The notes below the pieces were generated by a model, which made no database searches, was not told the DNA's origin, and saw only the letters and a list, made by a program, of their open reading frames with translations. A DNA stretch of 21,909 nt. Origin: a virus. The stretch covers positions 1-21,909 of the IMG/VR virus record IMGVR_UViG_3300049432_000082, one strand, 5' to 3'. Of the stretch, positions 6,760-12,686 are shown piece after piece. The position numbers and the translations under genes are program-made. Numbering within the stretch: the first letter of the stretch is position 1; each line of letters opens with the position of its first letter.

Positions 6760-6849
6760 ACTGACACAATTGCCTCATGACGCGCAATGCGACGTCAGCG
6801 TGTCCCTGAACCATGGCGCACGTGCGTCACGCCGTGGCATCATCGGCGC
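6760..6849. promoter_or_regulatory. Divergent repressor / HTH control region with TGACG-type half-sites
   Basis: This 90-base gap must hold both divergent promoters. It contains an inverted pair TGACG (6778-6782) and CGTCA (6793-6797) ten bases apart. A third related half-site, GCGTCA, lies at 6824-6829 (TGACGC on the minus strand). These look like operator half-sites for the repressor or its divergent neighbour. I cannot place the -10 and -35 boxes with confidence. The repressor ATG has no Shine-Dalgarno sequence, so its message may be leaderless. Confidence 0.45.
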
Positions 6850-7218
6850 ATGGTGACCACGGCAGTGATCCCGTCGCTACGGCGACGGTGGCGGTTGAAG
6901 ATTGCGATGGAGGACGCGCGGTTCACGTCCTCGGAGATTGCGGCCGAGCTCGGCGTCAGCCGCGCCACGGTGAGCCGCTGGTTGGCCAGCGACACCGTGC
7001 CGGTCCGCTCGGCGTACCTCAAACAGTGGGCAGCGGCCTGCGGCGTAGATGAGACCTGGTTGATCTACGGCCCGGCCTGCGAATGCTGCGGGTCCATGCC
7101 CGGCCCGGTGTCGAATCCGCACCCCGTCGACGAGTTGCTCGAGGCCGAGGGTAGTCCCCGGTATTACTGGCCAGTCGGCACGCACACGCCCACCATCGCA
7201 GCCGCAGCCGCCGCGTGA
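6850..7218 (+). CDS. Probable immunity repressor, HTH protein with alanine-rich C-terminal tail
   Basis: The 122-residue protein begins at ATG 6850. Residues 25-46 form a clear helix-turn-helix (RFTSSEIAAELGVSRATVSR), followed by WLAS and a helical extension (SAYLKQWAAACGVDETWLIYG) typical of small Cro/CI-type repressors. No peptidase domain for RecA-driven self-cleavage is present. A CECC cluster (77-80) follows, then a flexible tail ending THTPTIAAAAAA. The final alanines resemble an ssrA-type tag read by ClpXP. It lies upstream of, and in the same direction as, the integrase and is divergent from the HTH gene, as the repressor does in BPs-like phages. The alternative is a plain lysogeny-control or Cro-like regulator. 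Confidence 0.75.
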   Translation: MVTTAVIPSLRRRWRLKIAMEDARFTSSEIAAELGVSRATVSRWLASDTVPVRSAYLKQWAAACGVDETWLIYGPACECCGSMPGPVSNPHPVDELLEAEGSPRYYWPVGTHTPTIAAAAAA

Positions 7219-7225
7219 AGACCGC

Positions 7226-7262
7226 GGTGATCACCACATGTGGTAAGGGTTCTGTCTCCACA
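7226..7262. other. Overlapping palindromes between repressor and integrase, candidate attP core or control site
   Basis: Two perfect palindromes overlap: GGTGATCACC (7226-7235) and ACCACATGTGGT (7233-7244). A further CCACA at 7258-7262 makes TGTGG-N14-CCACA with the second. This density of inverted repeats just upstream of a tyrosine integrase fits core-type recombinase sites. A regulatory site for int is equally possible. No second attachment copy is in the window to test this. Confidence 0.35.
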
Positions 7263-7313
7263 AGATCGCCCGATCCGCGCGGCGCAGGCCGGCTTCGTCG
7301 GCATCCTGCCGCG

Positions 7314-8183
7314 ATGAACGATCACGTCACCCTTGACCCCGGTACGTCCGATCCCGACCCGACGGCGCTGCTCGACCGATGGGCCATGGCGATGCTCGCC
7401 GAGGGCCTCTCCCCGGCGACGGTGAAGATGCGCACCGGGGCCGTCCGCCGCGCCGCTCTGGCCACGGGGGAGTCGCCATTGCGGTTCACCCCCGACGGGC
7501 TGCGGTACTGGTTCGCCGGGCACACGAACGCGAACACCCGCTCGACGTACTACGCGAGCATCGTCGCGTGGCAGGCGTGGCTCCTCGTCGAGGGCCTCAC
7601 GGCGACGAACCCGACCGCGGTTATCCGCCGCCCACGGCGCCCGCAGGGCCTCCCACGGCCGTGCTCGACCCTCGGCCTGCACCAGGTCCTCGCGTTGCCG
7701 CTGACGACCCGTACCCGGGCGATGGTGATCCTCGCGGCGTACGCGGGGCTGCGGGCGCACGAGATCGCGAAGTTCCACGCGGAGGACCTCGACGTCGTCG
7801 AGGGGACGCTGCGGGTCACGGGTAAGGGCGGCCATGAGGCGGTCCTGCCGGCGCACCCGGAGGTGGTCGCGCTCGCCGCGGTGATGCCGGCGGCGGGGCT
7901 GTGGTTCGAGTCGCCGAAGAACGTCGGGCACCCGGTGTGGCCGAACACGGTGACGAACTCGGTCGGGGCGGCGATGAAGCGCGCGCACGTGCGGGGCGGG
8001 GCGCACTCGTTGCGGCACTGGTTCGCGACGTTCCTGCTCTCGGGCGGGGCGAACCTGCGCGAGGTGCAGGACCTGCTGCGGCACGCGAGCGTGTCGACGA
8101 CGCAGATCTACACGTTGGTGTGCCCGGACGCGTTGCGGGCCGCGGTGCTGCGCCTGCCCGGGGCGGCCGGGCCCGGCCGATGA
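7314..8183 (+). CDS. int: Tyrosine integrase
   Basis: The 289-residue protein has a SAM-like core-binding domain (about 15-105) and a catalytic domain. All catalytic positions are seen: R147 in AYAGLRAHE, K171 in VTGKGGHE, H231 and R234 in HSLRHWF, H257 in LLRHAS and the nucleophile Y266 in STTQIY. It would integrate and, with the excisionase-like protein, excise the phage. The start used is ATG 7314, which has no good ribosome-binding site. A GTG at 7215 overlapping the repressor stop (GTGA) would add 33 residues of atypical composition. No N-terminal arm-binding domain is obvious in the short form. It lies 95 bases after the repressor in the same direction. Confidence 0.93.
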   Translation: MNDHVTLDPGTSDPDPTALLDRWAMAMLAEGLSPATVKMRTGAVRRAALATGESPLRFTPDGLRYWFAGHTNANTRSTYYASIVAWQAWLLVEGLTATNPTAVIRRPRRPQGLPRPCSTLGLHQVLALPLTTRTRAMVILAAYAGLRAHEIAKFHAEDLDVVEGTLRVTGKGGHEAVLPAHPEVVALAAVMPAAGLWFESPKNVGHPVWPNTVTNSVGAAMKRAHVRGGAHSLRHWFATFLLSGGANLREVQDLLRHASVSTTQIYTLVCPDALRAAVLRLPGAAGPGR

Positions 8184-8443
8184 CCGCCGACGAGGACTTC
8201 TACTCCCCGCGTGAGCTGCTCGCCCGCGCGATCCTGGCCGCGCTCACGGAGCGGCAGCGGGACACGCTGCTGCTCTGCCTGCTCGACCACCAGCTGCACG
8301 ACGCGGCCGCCGAGGGTGAGGCCGGGGCGAGCGCCGCCGGTGGCCTGTTCGCCACGCTGGGCATCGTGGCCGGGGCGCCGTACCTGTTGTGCCACGGCCC
8401 CCTGTACGGCGCGGTCGTACCGACCGCCGACCCAGCATTATGA
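8180..8443 (+). CDS. Hypothetical protein coupled to integrase (87 aa)
   Basis: ATG 8180 overlaps the integrase stop (ATGA). The first half is helical and charged (SPRELLARAILAALTERQRD, then LLLCLLDHQLHD). The second half is Gly/Ala-rich and apolar (AGGLFATLGIVAGAPYLLC), possibly a membrane-associated helix. No family is recognised. Co-translation with int suggests a role in lysogeny or in controlling integration. Confidence 0.6.
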   Translation: MTADEDFYSPRELLARAILAALTERQRDTLLLCLLDHQLHDAAAEGEAGASAAGGLFATLGIVAGAPYLLCHGPLYGAVVPTADPAL

Positions 8444-8444
8444 A

Positions 8445-8485
8445 TGCATCGAAAAGCCTGCGCGGTACCTCGTTTGTAGTGCATC
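8445..8485. repeat. TGCATC direct repeats in an AT-richer patch after the int operon
   Basis: TGCATCGAAAAG (8445-8456) and TGCATCATTAAG (8480-8491) match at 9 of 12 positions and lie 35 bases apart, about three helical turns. A small inverted repeat GCATT-ATG-AATGC (8436-8448) overlaps the first copy. The patch is AT-rich for this genome and may hold a promoter or protein-binding sites. Confidence 0.35.
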
Positions 8486-8554
8486 ATTAAGGCACGCCGG
8501 AACGAGAAACGGAGGTGATGCGAAACGACCCGAGACGAAGCGGCCCTGTACCTG

Positions 8555-8632
8555 ATGGCCGCCAGCGTAGGCCTCCAGGCCTACACCATCTGGCGAGACC
8601 GGAAGCGCAGGGGACGTCACCGTAGAGGGTGA
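8555..8632 (+). CDS. Possible small membrane-like ORF with a misplaced start
   Basis: The frame from ATG 8555 gives 25 residues (MAASVGLQAYTIWRDRKR, then basic), which look like a short apolar helix with a basic end. The same frame is open back to 8519, with plausible coding sequence (TTRDEAALYL), but has no start there. A full-strength GGAGGTGATG lies at 8511-8520, with its ATG one base out of frame. Either the real gene begins at 8518 and the sequence has one extra base in the AAA at 8523-8525, or only the short form is made. The rest of the 8444-8717 gap holds the TGCATC repeats and a terminator. Confidence 0.25.
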   Translation: MAASVGLQAYTIWRDRKRRGRHRRG

Positions 8633-8636
8633 CTAA

Positions 8637-8669
8637 GGCCCCCTCCCCGAAGCAAGCGGGGAGGGGGCC
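8637..8669. terminator. Perfect 13-bp GC hairpin
   Basis: Arms 8637-8649 and 8657-8669 are perfectly complementary (GGCCCCCTCCCCG), with a 7-base loop AAGCAAG. No T-tract follows, as is common for actinobacterial terminators. It lies between the integrase gene group and the small membrane protein gene at 8718, so it probably ends the repressor-int transcript. Confidence 0.75.
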
Positions 8670-8717
8670 GACCGCCACATCATCTCGGATCGTCGCATCG
8701 CCGCAAGAGGAGGAACG

Positions 8718-8867
8718 ATGCAGATCACCCAGGGGATCCAGGCCAGCGCGGCGACCGCGGTCGTGCTCGCGGGCGGGAGCCTGATCCGCCCGGTTCCGTG
8801 GCCGCTGTGGGCGCTGTGGGCGGGGCTGACGGTCCTGGCCGTGGTGGATGCCCGGCAGGAGGCGTGA
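8718..8867 (+). CDS. Small two-helix membrane protein (49 aa)
   Basis: ATG 8718 has an excellent ribosome-binding site (AGAGGAGG ending six bases upstream). The 49 residues hold two apolar stretches (about 8-22 and 28-44, the second with WPLWALWAGLTVLAVV) separated by LIRPVP. A hairpin across the membrane is likely. The stop overlaps the GTG of the next gene (GTGA). No function is recognised. Confidence 0.6.
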   Translation: MQITQGIQASAATAVVLAGGSLIRPVPWPLWALWAGLTVLAVVDARQEA

Positions 8868-9076
8868 ACGGGGGCGAGCCGGTCCGGCGTGGCCGGGGGC
8901 GGCCGCCCGTGGGTCCGGAGGTCCGCGGTCTGCGCCTCGACGCGGGGGACCTGGCGGAGATCGAGGCACTGGCGGAGGCGCGGGGGGTGACGAGGTCGGT
9001 GGTGATCCGCGAGCTCGTCGGGGAGGCCCTCGAGGCGCGGCGCAGGAAGGTGGCACGGGCTCGGCCGAACGGTTGA
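8864..9076 (+). CDS. Ribbon-helix-helix DNA-binding protein with basic N-terminal arm (70 aa)
   Basis: GTG 8864 overlaps the preceding stop (GTGA), with GGAGG just before it. The N-terminus GGEPVRRGRGRPPVGPEV has an AT-hook-like RGRP core. A ribbon-helix-helix follows: strand VRGLRLDAGD, helix LAEIEALAEARG and helix VTRSVVIRELVGEALEAR. It ends in a basic tail. It would act as a dimeric transcription regulator and could control the lysogeny genes around it. The frame is open further upstream, but those starts would run through the membrane protein gene. Confidence 0.72.
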   Translation: MNGGEPVRRGRGRPPVGPEVRGLRLDAGDLAEIEALAEARGVTRSVVIRELVGEALEARRRKVARARPNG

Positions 9077-9096
9077 GTGCAGGCACGTCCGGTCAG

Positions 9097-9116
9097 GGTG
9101 CAACCAGTGGTTCACC
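9097..9116. promoter_or_regulatory. Operator-like dyad upstream of the lipoprotein gene
   Basis: GGTG(C)AACCA (9097-9106), one central G, and TGGTTCACC (9108-9116) form nine-base inverted arms with a single unpaired C. The dyad sits in the 78-base gap between the ribbon-helix-helix gene and the lipoprotein gene, about 40 bases before the lipoprotein start. It may be the binding site of that regulator. No clear -10/-35 pair is seen. Confidence 0.4.
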
Positions 9117-9154
9117 CCGGCCGTCCTAGTGATCAGATTCCAGGGGGGAACACC

Positions 9155-9601
9155 ATGAAGCGCATCATCACCGCGGCCCTCGCCGCGGCCGCGATCGTCG
9201 GCCTGTCCGGCTGCGCGGCCGCGAAGACCGACCAGGCCGCCGCCGCACCCGAGACGAAGCCCGCAGCCGCGGCATGCGAGACGCCGTCGAAGGCGCTGCT
9301 CACCACGATCGGGTCCGTCCTCGACTCCGGGGTGAAGCCCGGCCGCGCCGCCGCGGTCCGCTCGAGCGAGTTCGAGAAGGCCTGGTTCGTCGCCGTGAAG
9401 CTGAAGGGCGAGAGCATGGCCGACTCCGACCCCGCCGTCTTCGTCACGAACGACCTCGAGGGCCCCGGGACCATGTACGCCGTCGGTGGGATGTCGCACG
9501 AGTTCTCCGACCTCGGTCACGGTGAGGACACCGACGCGAAGTTCGCACAGACCTCCGCCGGCTACGCCGAGGCGATCGCGTGCACGAAGGCCGCGTCGTG
9601 A
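9155..9601 (+). CDS. Phage-encoded lipoprotein
   Basis: ATG 9155 follows AGGGGGG by about 8 bases. The protein (148 aa) has a classical lipoprotein signal peptide: basic MKR, an apolar core and the lipobox LSGC with C20 as the lipidated cysteine. An Ala/Pro-rich linker (21-40) leads to a globular domain (41-143) that begins and ends with a cysteine (C41 and C143), suggesting a disulfide. It would sit on the outer face of the membrane. Lipoproteins made from prophages can block infection by related phages (for example Llp of phage T5), but that role here is inference. It is co-translated with the next membrane-anchored gene. Confidence 0.8.
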   Translation: MKRIITAALAAAAIVGLSGCAAAKTDQAAAAPETKPAAAACETPSKALLTTIGSVLDSGVKPGRAAAVRSSEFEKAWFVAVKLKGESMADSDPAVFVTNDLEGPGTMYAVGGMSHEFSDLGHGEDTDAKFAQTSAGYAEAIACTKAAS

Positions 9602-10221
9602 AGCGCCCGATCAGCCTCGGCGGGTTCACCGCCGCGGGGGTCCTCGTCGTAGCCATCATGGGCGGCGCCGTCGGCGGGGCCGTCGTGATGAGCGGGCAGG
9701 GCGCGGCGACTACCGCGCCGAGTTCGGTGACCCTGCATCAGGTCGCCGACGAGGTCACCGCCGAGCCGACTATGGCGCCCGTGGTGGACGAGGATCCGGC
9801 GCCCGCCGCCGATGTCGTCCAGTCCGCCCCGGCGCCCGTCATGGCGCCGAGCGGTGGTTCCGGGGAGACTGCCTCCGAGGCCGCGGACCGTGCGGCCGCT
9901 GAGGCCGACCGGGCGAGCAGCGCCGCGGACCGCGCGGAGGACACCACCGCGCCGAAGCCGGCGCCCGTGCAGCCGGCCCCGGCGCCCGTCGCGACCGAGG
10001 AGGACACCGTGGCCAAGCCCACGACCCCCGCTCCCGAGTGCGAGGCCGGGCAGACCAGAGGCGTCCCCGCCCGGCCCGGCGAGTACTCGATCACGTATGC
10101 GTGCCAGGGCGGGAAGTGGGTCGAGTCCGGGCGGACGCTGGTGCCGGACCGGTCGAAGCAGGCCCCCGCCCCGTCCGCGCCGGTGACCGAGGTCATCGTG
10201 GTACCCCCCGCGGCTGGTTGA
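9598..10221 (+). CDS. Membrane-anchored Pro/Ala-rich extracellular protein (207 aa)
   Basis: GTG 9598 overlaps the lipoprotein stop (GTGA). A single membrane segment (about 9-32, FTAAGVLVVAIMGGAVGGAVV) is followed by a long low-complexity region (35-145) of Pro, Ala, Glu and Asp, including a helical AADRAAAEADRASSAADRAED run. A small domain with C148 and C169 (ECEAGQTRG to YACQGGKWVESG) follows, then a Pro/Val tail. This resembles a stalk that spans the cell wall and carries a small disulfide-bonded tip. Its pairing with the lipoprotein suggests a joint surface function during lysogeny. Confidence 0.75.
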   Translation: MKRPISLGGFTAAGVLVVAIMGGAVGGAVVMSGQGAATTAPSSVTLHQVADEVTAEPTMAPVVDEDPAPAADVVQSAPAPVMAPSGGSGETASEAADRAAAEADRASSAADRAEDTTAPKPAPVQPAPAPVATEEDTVAKPTTPAPECEAGQTRGVPARPGEYSITYACQGGKWVESGRTLVPDRSKQAPAPSAPVTEVIVVPPAAG

Positions 10222-10241
10222 CCCTCCCGGGCATACGAATG

Positions 10242-10274
10242 GCGCCCCACCCGCCTCGGACGCGGATGGGGCGC
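10242..10274. terminator. Bidirectional terminator between convergent operons
   Basis: Arms 10242-10254 (GCGCCCCACCCGC) and 10262-10274 (GCGGATGGGGCGC) pair over 13 positions with one C:A mismatch, which becomes G:U in the minus transcript. On the plus strand it is followed by TGTCGTTGTT. It occupies the 80-base gap where the plus-strand lysogeny genes meet the minus-strand lysis genes. Confidence 0.8.
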
Positions 10275-10301
10275 TGTCGTTGTTCCCGTGGCTTCGCCGG
10301 G

Positions 10302-10595
10302 TTACTCCGCCGGCTCCGGACCGGGCTCCGGCTCGGCGAGCACCGGACCCCACGTCGCAGGCCCGACCTCCCCCGTCTGCTTAAGCCCGCGCAGCCGCTG
10401 GTAGCGGCGGACCGCGGCGTCGGTCGCGTCGCCGAACCTCCCGTCATGGGGGACGTCGTCGAGGAACCGACCGAGGATGCCCTGCAGGTGCTTCACGTCG
10501 GTGCCGGCGTTGCCGAGCCGCAGGGTCCGCTCGCCGGGGTCGGCCTTGACTGGCTTCTCGAACGGGATGTCCGGTGCCTTCTCTCGGGTGCTCAT
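10302..10595 (-). CDS. Free-standing peptidoglycan-binding domain protein (97 aa)
   Basis: ATG 10595 overlaps the holin stop (ATGA). Residues 22-87 form a PG_binding_1 domain: LRLGNAGTDVKHLQGILGRF, then DGRFGDATDAAVRRYQRLRGL and GEVGPATWGPVL. The tail is Pro/Glu-rich. There is no catalytic domain and no signal peptide. It could help the endolysin hold on to the wall, or be a virion or structural lysis accessory. It is the last gene of the lysis operon. Confidence 0.82.
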   Translation of the reverse strand: MSTREKAPDIPFEKPVKADPGERTLRLGNAGTDVKHLQGILGRFLDDVPHDGRFGDATDAAVRRYQRLRGLKQTGEVGPATWGPVLAEPEPGPEPAE

Positions 10596-10957
10596 CCGTG
10601 CTTCCCTCCTCCGCTGGGTAGGACCTTCCCGATGGTGGCGTTGAGGACCTGGCCGAGGACGCCGGTGGTCCCGGCGACGATCCCGCCGGTCGCGGTCCCG
10701 GTGTCGGCGGTGATGGTCCCGAGCACCGTGCCCGTGTCGGACACGACGGTGGCGACGGTGACGGGTTCGTCGCCCGGGCCGGTCTCCACGGTCTGGGTGT
10801 TCTTCGTCTTGAACACCCCGAGGTAGGCGGTGAGCCCGGCCGCGATGATGACGCAGAACTTGCCGGGGCCGGTGTCGGCGAAGGTCCCGCCGACTGCGGC
10901 GCAGATGGCGATGACCGCGGACACGTACGCCTTCGTGGCGGTACTCGGCGGGTTCAC
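10592..10957 (-). CDS. Putative holin (121 aa)
   Basis: GTG 10957 overlaps the endolysin stop (GTGA). The 121-residue protein has a short cytoplasmic start with KAY, then two apolar helices (about 12-25 and 32-46, AVIAICAAVGG and FCVIIAAGLTAYLGV) and a KTKN turn. The C-terminal half is Gly/Thr/Val-rich. Two-helix actinophage holins have this form and lie directly after the endolysin. It would make the membrane lesions that release the endolysin and end the cycle. Assigned from topology and position. Confidence 0.75.
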   Translation of the reverse strand: MNPPSTATKAYVSAVIAICAAVGGTFADTGPGKFCVIIAAGLTAYLGVFKTKNTQTVETGPGDEPVTVATVVSDTGTVLGTITADTGTATGGIVAGTTGVLGQVLNATIGKVLPSGGGKHG

Positions 10958-11577
10958 TTTCCGGCCTTCAGCGCGGCGAGGACCCGGGATCCGGCGACGC
11001 CGTCCTGCGGCCACCCGTGGCGGTGCTTGTACCTGTTCACCGCGACCTCGGTCTTCGGCCCGAACTCCCCGTCGACCTTGACGCCCAACGACTTCTGCAG
11101 CGACCGAACCCGCGCGCCCGAGCTGCCACGCCGCAGCGCTGCGACCTTCGTCCGAGGTGGGGTGCCGCCGAGCCACCGGCCGGCCCACTTCGCCGCGGCG
11201 TCGGTCCCCACGATCGAGATGTGGACGTGGCCCTCGTGCGCGTTCGCGCCGATGTACCTGCGCGGCTTCCACCCGTGGGTCCGCGACCAGATCACCCCGT
11301 TGTGGATGACGTACCAGACCGCGGGGTGCCCGATCGCGGCCTTGAGGAGCGCCTTGACGTCGATGCCGTCCTTGTCGACGTCGATCGCCCGGACGATGCC
11401 CTTGTCGTCGGGGTTGTGCTGGGACACGCGGGCCTGGTGGGCGGGGTCGCCGAGCCACCCGTCGGTCTTGCGGTCCCGCTTCGGGTAGGCGGCGTTGACC
11501 TCGTTGAACAGGTTGTCGAGGCTCGTCGCGAGGCGGTACCGGCCGCCGGCCGCGGTCCTAACCATTGGTGTCGTCAC
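10954..11577 (-). CDS. Endolysin: M15-like peptidase with C-terminal peptidoglycan-binding domain
   Basis: The 207-residue protein starts at GTG 11577 (GAGG six bases upstream), overlapping the end of the acidic gene. A zinc peptidase domain (about 10-135) shows SQHNPDDKGIVRAIDVD (52-68), with H54 and D66/D68, and HEGHVHIS (114-121), with H117/H119. This is the His/Asp/His metal set of M15-type D-Ala-D-Ala or L-Ala-D-Glu peptidases. A PG_binding_1 domain (about 144-205) follows (LRRGSSGARVRSLQKSLG to DGEFGPKTEVAVNRYK). It would cut cell-wall cross-bridges or stem peptides at lysis. No LysB-type esterase is seen in the window. Confidence 0.88.
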   Translation of the reverse strand: MTTPMVRTAAGGRYRLATSLDNLFNEVNAAYPKRDRKTDGWLGDPAHQARVSQHNPDDKGIVRAIDVDKDGIDVKALLKAAIGHPAVWYVIHNGVIWSRTHGWKPRRYIGANAHEGHVHISIVGTDAAAKWAGRWLGGTPPRTKVAALRRGSSGARVRSLQKSLGVKVDGEFGPKTEVAVNRYKHRHGWPQDGVAGSRVLAALKAGK

Positions 11578-11773
11578 CGTCTGCCTCGTCGTCGAGGCCG
11601 TCGTCCTCGAGCTCCTCCCCGGCCAGGGCGTCGGCGTCGCCGTCCTCGGCGTGGTCGGGGTTCGTCAGGTCTTCAGCGGGCGCCGGATCGTCGAGTCCGG
11701 TGCTCTCCCCGGCGCCGCCGTCTGGGGGCGTGGGCTGCTCGTCGATGGCCGGGGCCTGGGGCTGCTCGGTCAT
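11558..11773 (-). CDS. Small acidic Pro-rich protein, first gene of the lysis operon (71 aa)
   Basis: ATG 11773 has GAGGGA about six bases upstream. The product is disordered and strongly acidic, with Pro/Gln-rich residues 1-20 and then Asp/Glu-dense stretches (EELEDDGLDDEADGDD). There are no cysteines or membrane segments. The stop (TAG) lies inside the endolysin gene, so the two are coupled. It might bind the very basic endolysin or hold it inactive. That is a guess from charge and position. Confidence 0.65.
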   Translation of the reverse strand: MTEQPQAPAIDEQPTPPDGGAGESTGLDDPAPAEDLTNPDHAEDGDADALAGEELEDDGLDDEADGDDTNG

Positions 11774-11937
11774 GATCGGTCCCTCATTTCGAGTCGGAAA
11801 ACGTGAAGCGGGCTGGGGGGCAACGCGGCCGAGCGCACCTATGAGCGGAGGCAGGCGTCAGGGGTCCGCGGGCTCGGCGGACATATGACCGACTTGAACG
11901 GGGGCCGCGAGCCGCTCGAGATGTTTGAGAAGAAGGG
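11774..11937. promoter_or_regulatory. Non-coding gap that should carry the lysis-operon promoter
   Basis: No convincing gene is seen in these 164 bases. They separate the tail-operon terminator from the acidic gene. A transcript for the lysis genes must either read through the hairpin or start here. I cannot identify a consensus promoter. Confidence 0.3.
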
Positions 11938-11971
11938 GTCCGCCGGTCGGAGGCGAGGATGACCGGCGGAC
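11938..11971 (-). terminator. Intrinsic terminator of the tail operon
   Basis: Perfect 11-bp arms GTCCGCCGGTC (11938-11948) and GACCGGCGGAC (11961-11971) flank a 12-base loop. On the minus strand the hairpin begins three bases after the stop of the cysteine-rich gene and is followed by CCCCTTCTTCTC, a pyrimidine tail suited to termination. Confidence 0.75.
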
Positions 11972-11973
11972 GA

Positions 11974-12129
11974 TCAGGGGCGGGCGCCGTTGCCCTCACC
12001 GCGGCGGCGGTGACACAGGCACAGGCACGGCTGCTCGCAGAACTTGCAGGTACGGCGGCACCGCCCGTGCAGGCCGTGCAGGCACGCCGTCGACAGGTAC
12101 GCGTGGGTGTCCTCGTACGGGTCCGTCAC
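11974..12129 (-). CDS. Small cysteine-rich zinc-finger-like protein (51 aa)
   Basis: GTG 12129 overlaps the stop of the collagen-like gene (GTGA). The 51 residues carry C16, C24, C28, C31, C35, C37, C39 and H40 in a pattern [27 protein letters not shown], which should bind one or two zinc ions. Very similar short Cys/His proteins are familiar from actinophages but have no known role. The tail is basic. It is the last gene before the terminator. Confidence 0.7.
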   Translation of the reverse strand: MTDPYEDTHAYLSTACLHGLHGRCRRTCKFCEQPCLCLCHRRRGEGNGARP

Positions 12130-12686
12130 GGCGCGGGCGGTGGTGGTGCGGTGGTGCACGTCCACGGGTCCGTCGGGACCGCCGACGGCGAGCAGTACAC
12201 GGTCGTCGGGCTGGCGCCGTCGCGGCCGTCCTTGCCGTCCGCTCCCGGTTTCCCGTCCGCCCCCGCGGGGCCCGCGTCACCGTCACGCCCAGGCGGCCCC
12301 GGCACACCCTGCGGGCCCACCGCGCCGGGCAGCCCCGGGTCGCCCTGGGGACCGGGTGGGCCGGGCGCACCGTCGACACCCGGCGGGCCCTGAGGACCGC
12401 GGGGGCCAGTGGGACCGCTCAGCCCCACCGGGCCGCGTTCGCCGGGCGGGACGTTGATGACCGGCGCCGGCGCCGGTTTGATCCCCGCGCCCTTCAGCTG
12501 CTCGATGAGGCGCTCCGCGTAGGCGTCCTGGGTCGCGAACGCGTCCTCGAGCTTGTCGGCCCGCTCGGCGAGGCGGGACTGCCCCGCCGCGGCCCACACC
12601 GAGAACGCCGCAGCGAGGAACAACCCGCCGAGCACGACGCCCACCAGCACCCGCCAGTTCGGGCGGTGGGTCTGCTCAACGCTCAT
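12126..12686 (-). CDS. Membrane-anchored collagen-like protein (186 aa)
   Basis: ATG 12686 lies 11 bases inside the end of the preceding gene. The 186-residue protein has a short cytoplasmic start, one membrane helix (about 12-34), a coiled-coil-like segment (36-66), a Pro linker, and then 26 uninterrupted Gly-X-Y triplets (82-159) of collagen type. The last 27 residues carry two cysteines and a Pro run. Collagen repeats are common in tail fibres, where they trimerise, but fibres do not normally have a membrane anchor. The protein may therefore be displayed on the infected cell, or the N-terminal helix may serve another assembly role. Confidence 0.78.
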   Translation of the reverse strand: MSVEQTHRPNWRVLVGVVLGGLFLAAAFSVWAAAGQSRLAERADKLEDAFATQDAYAERLIEQLKGAGIKPAPAPVINVPPGERGPVGLSGPTGPRGPQGPPGVDGAPGPPGPQGDPGLPGAVGPQGVPGPPGRDGDAGPAGADGKPGADGKDGRDGASPTTVYCSPSAVPTDPWTCTTAPPPPAP

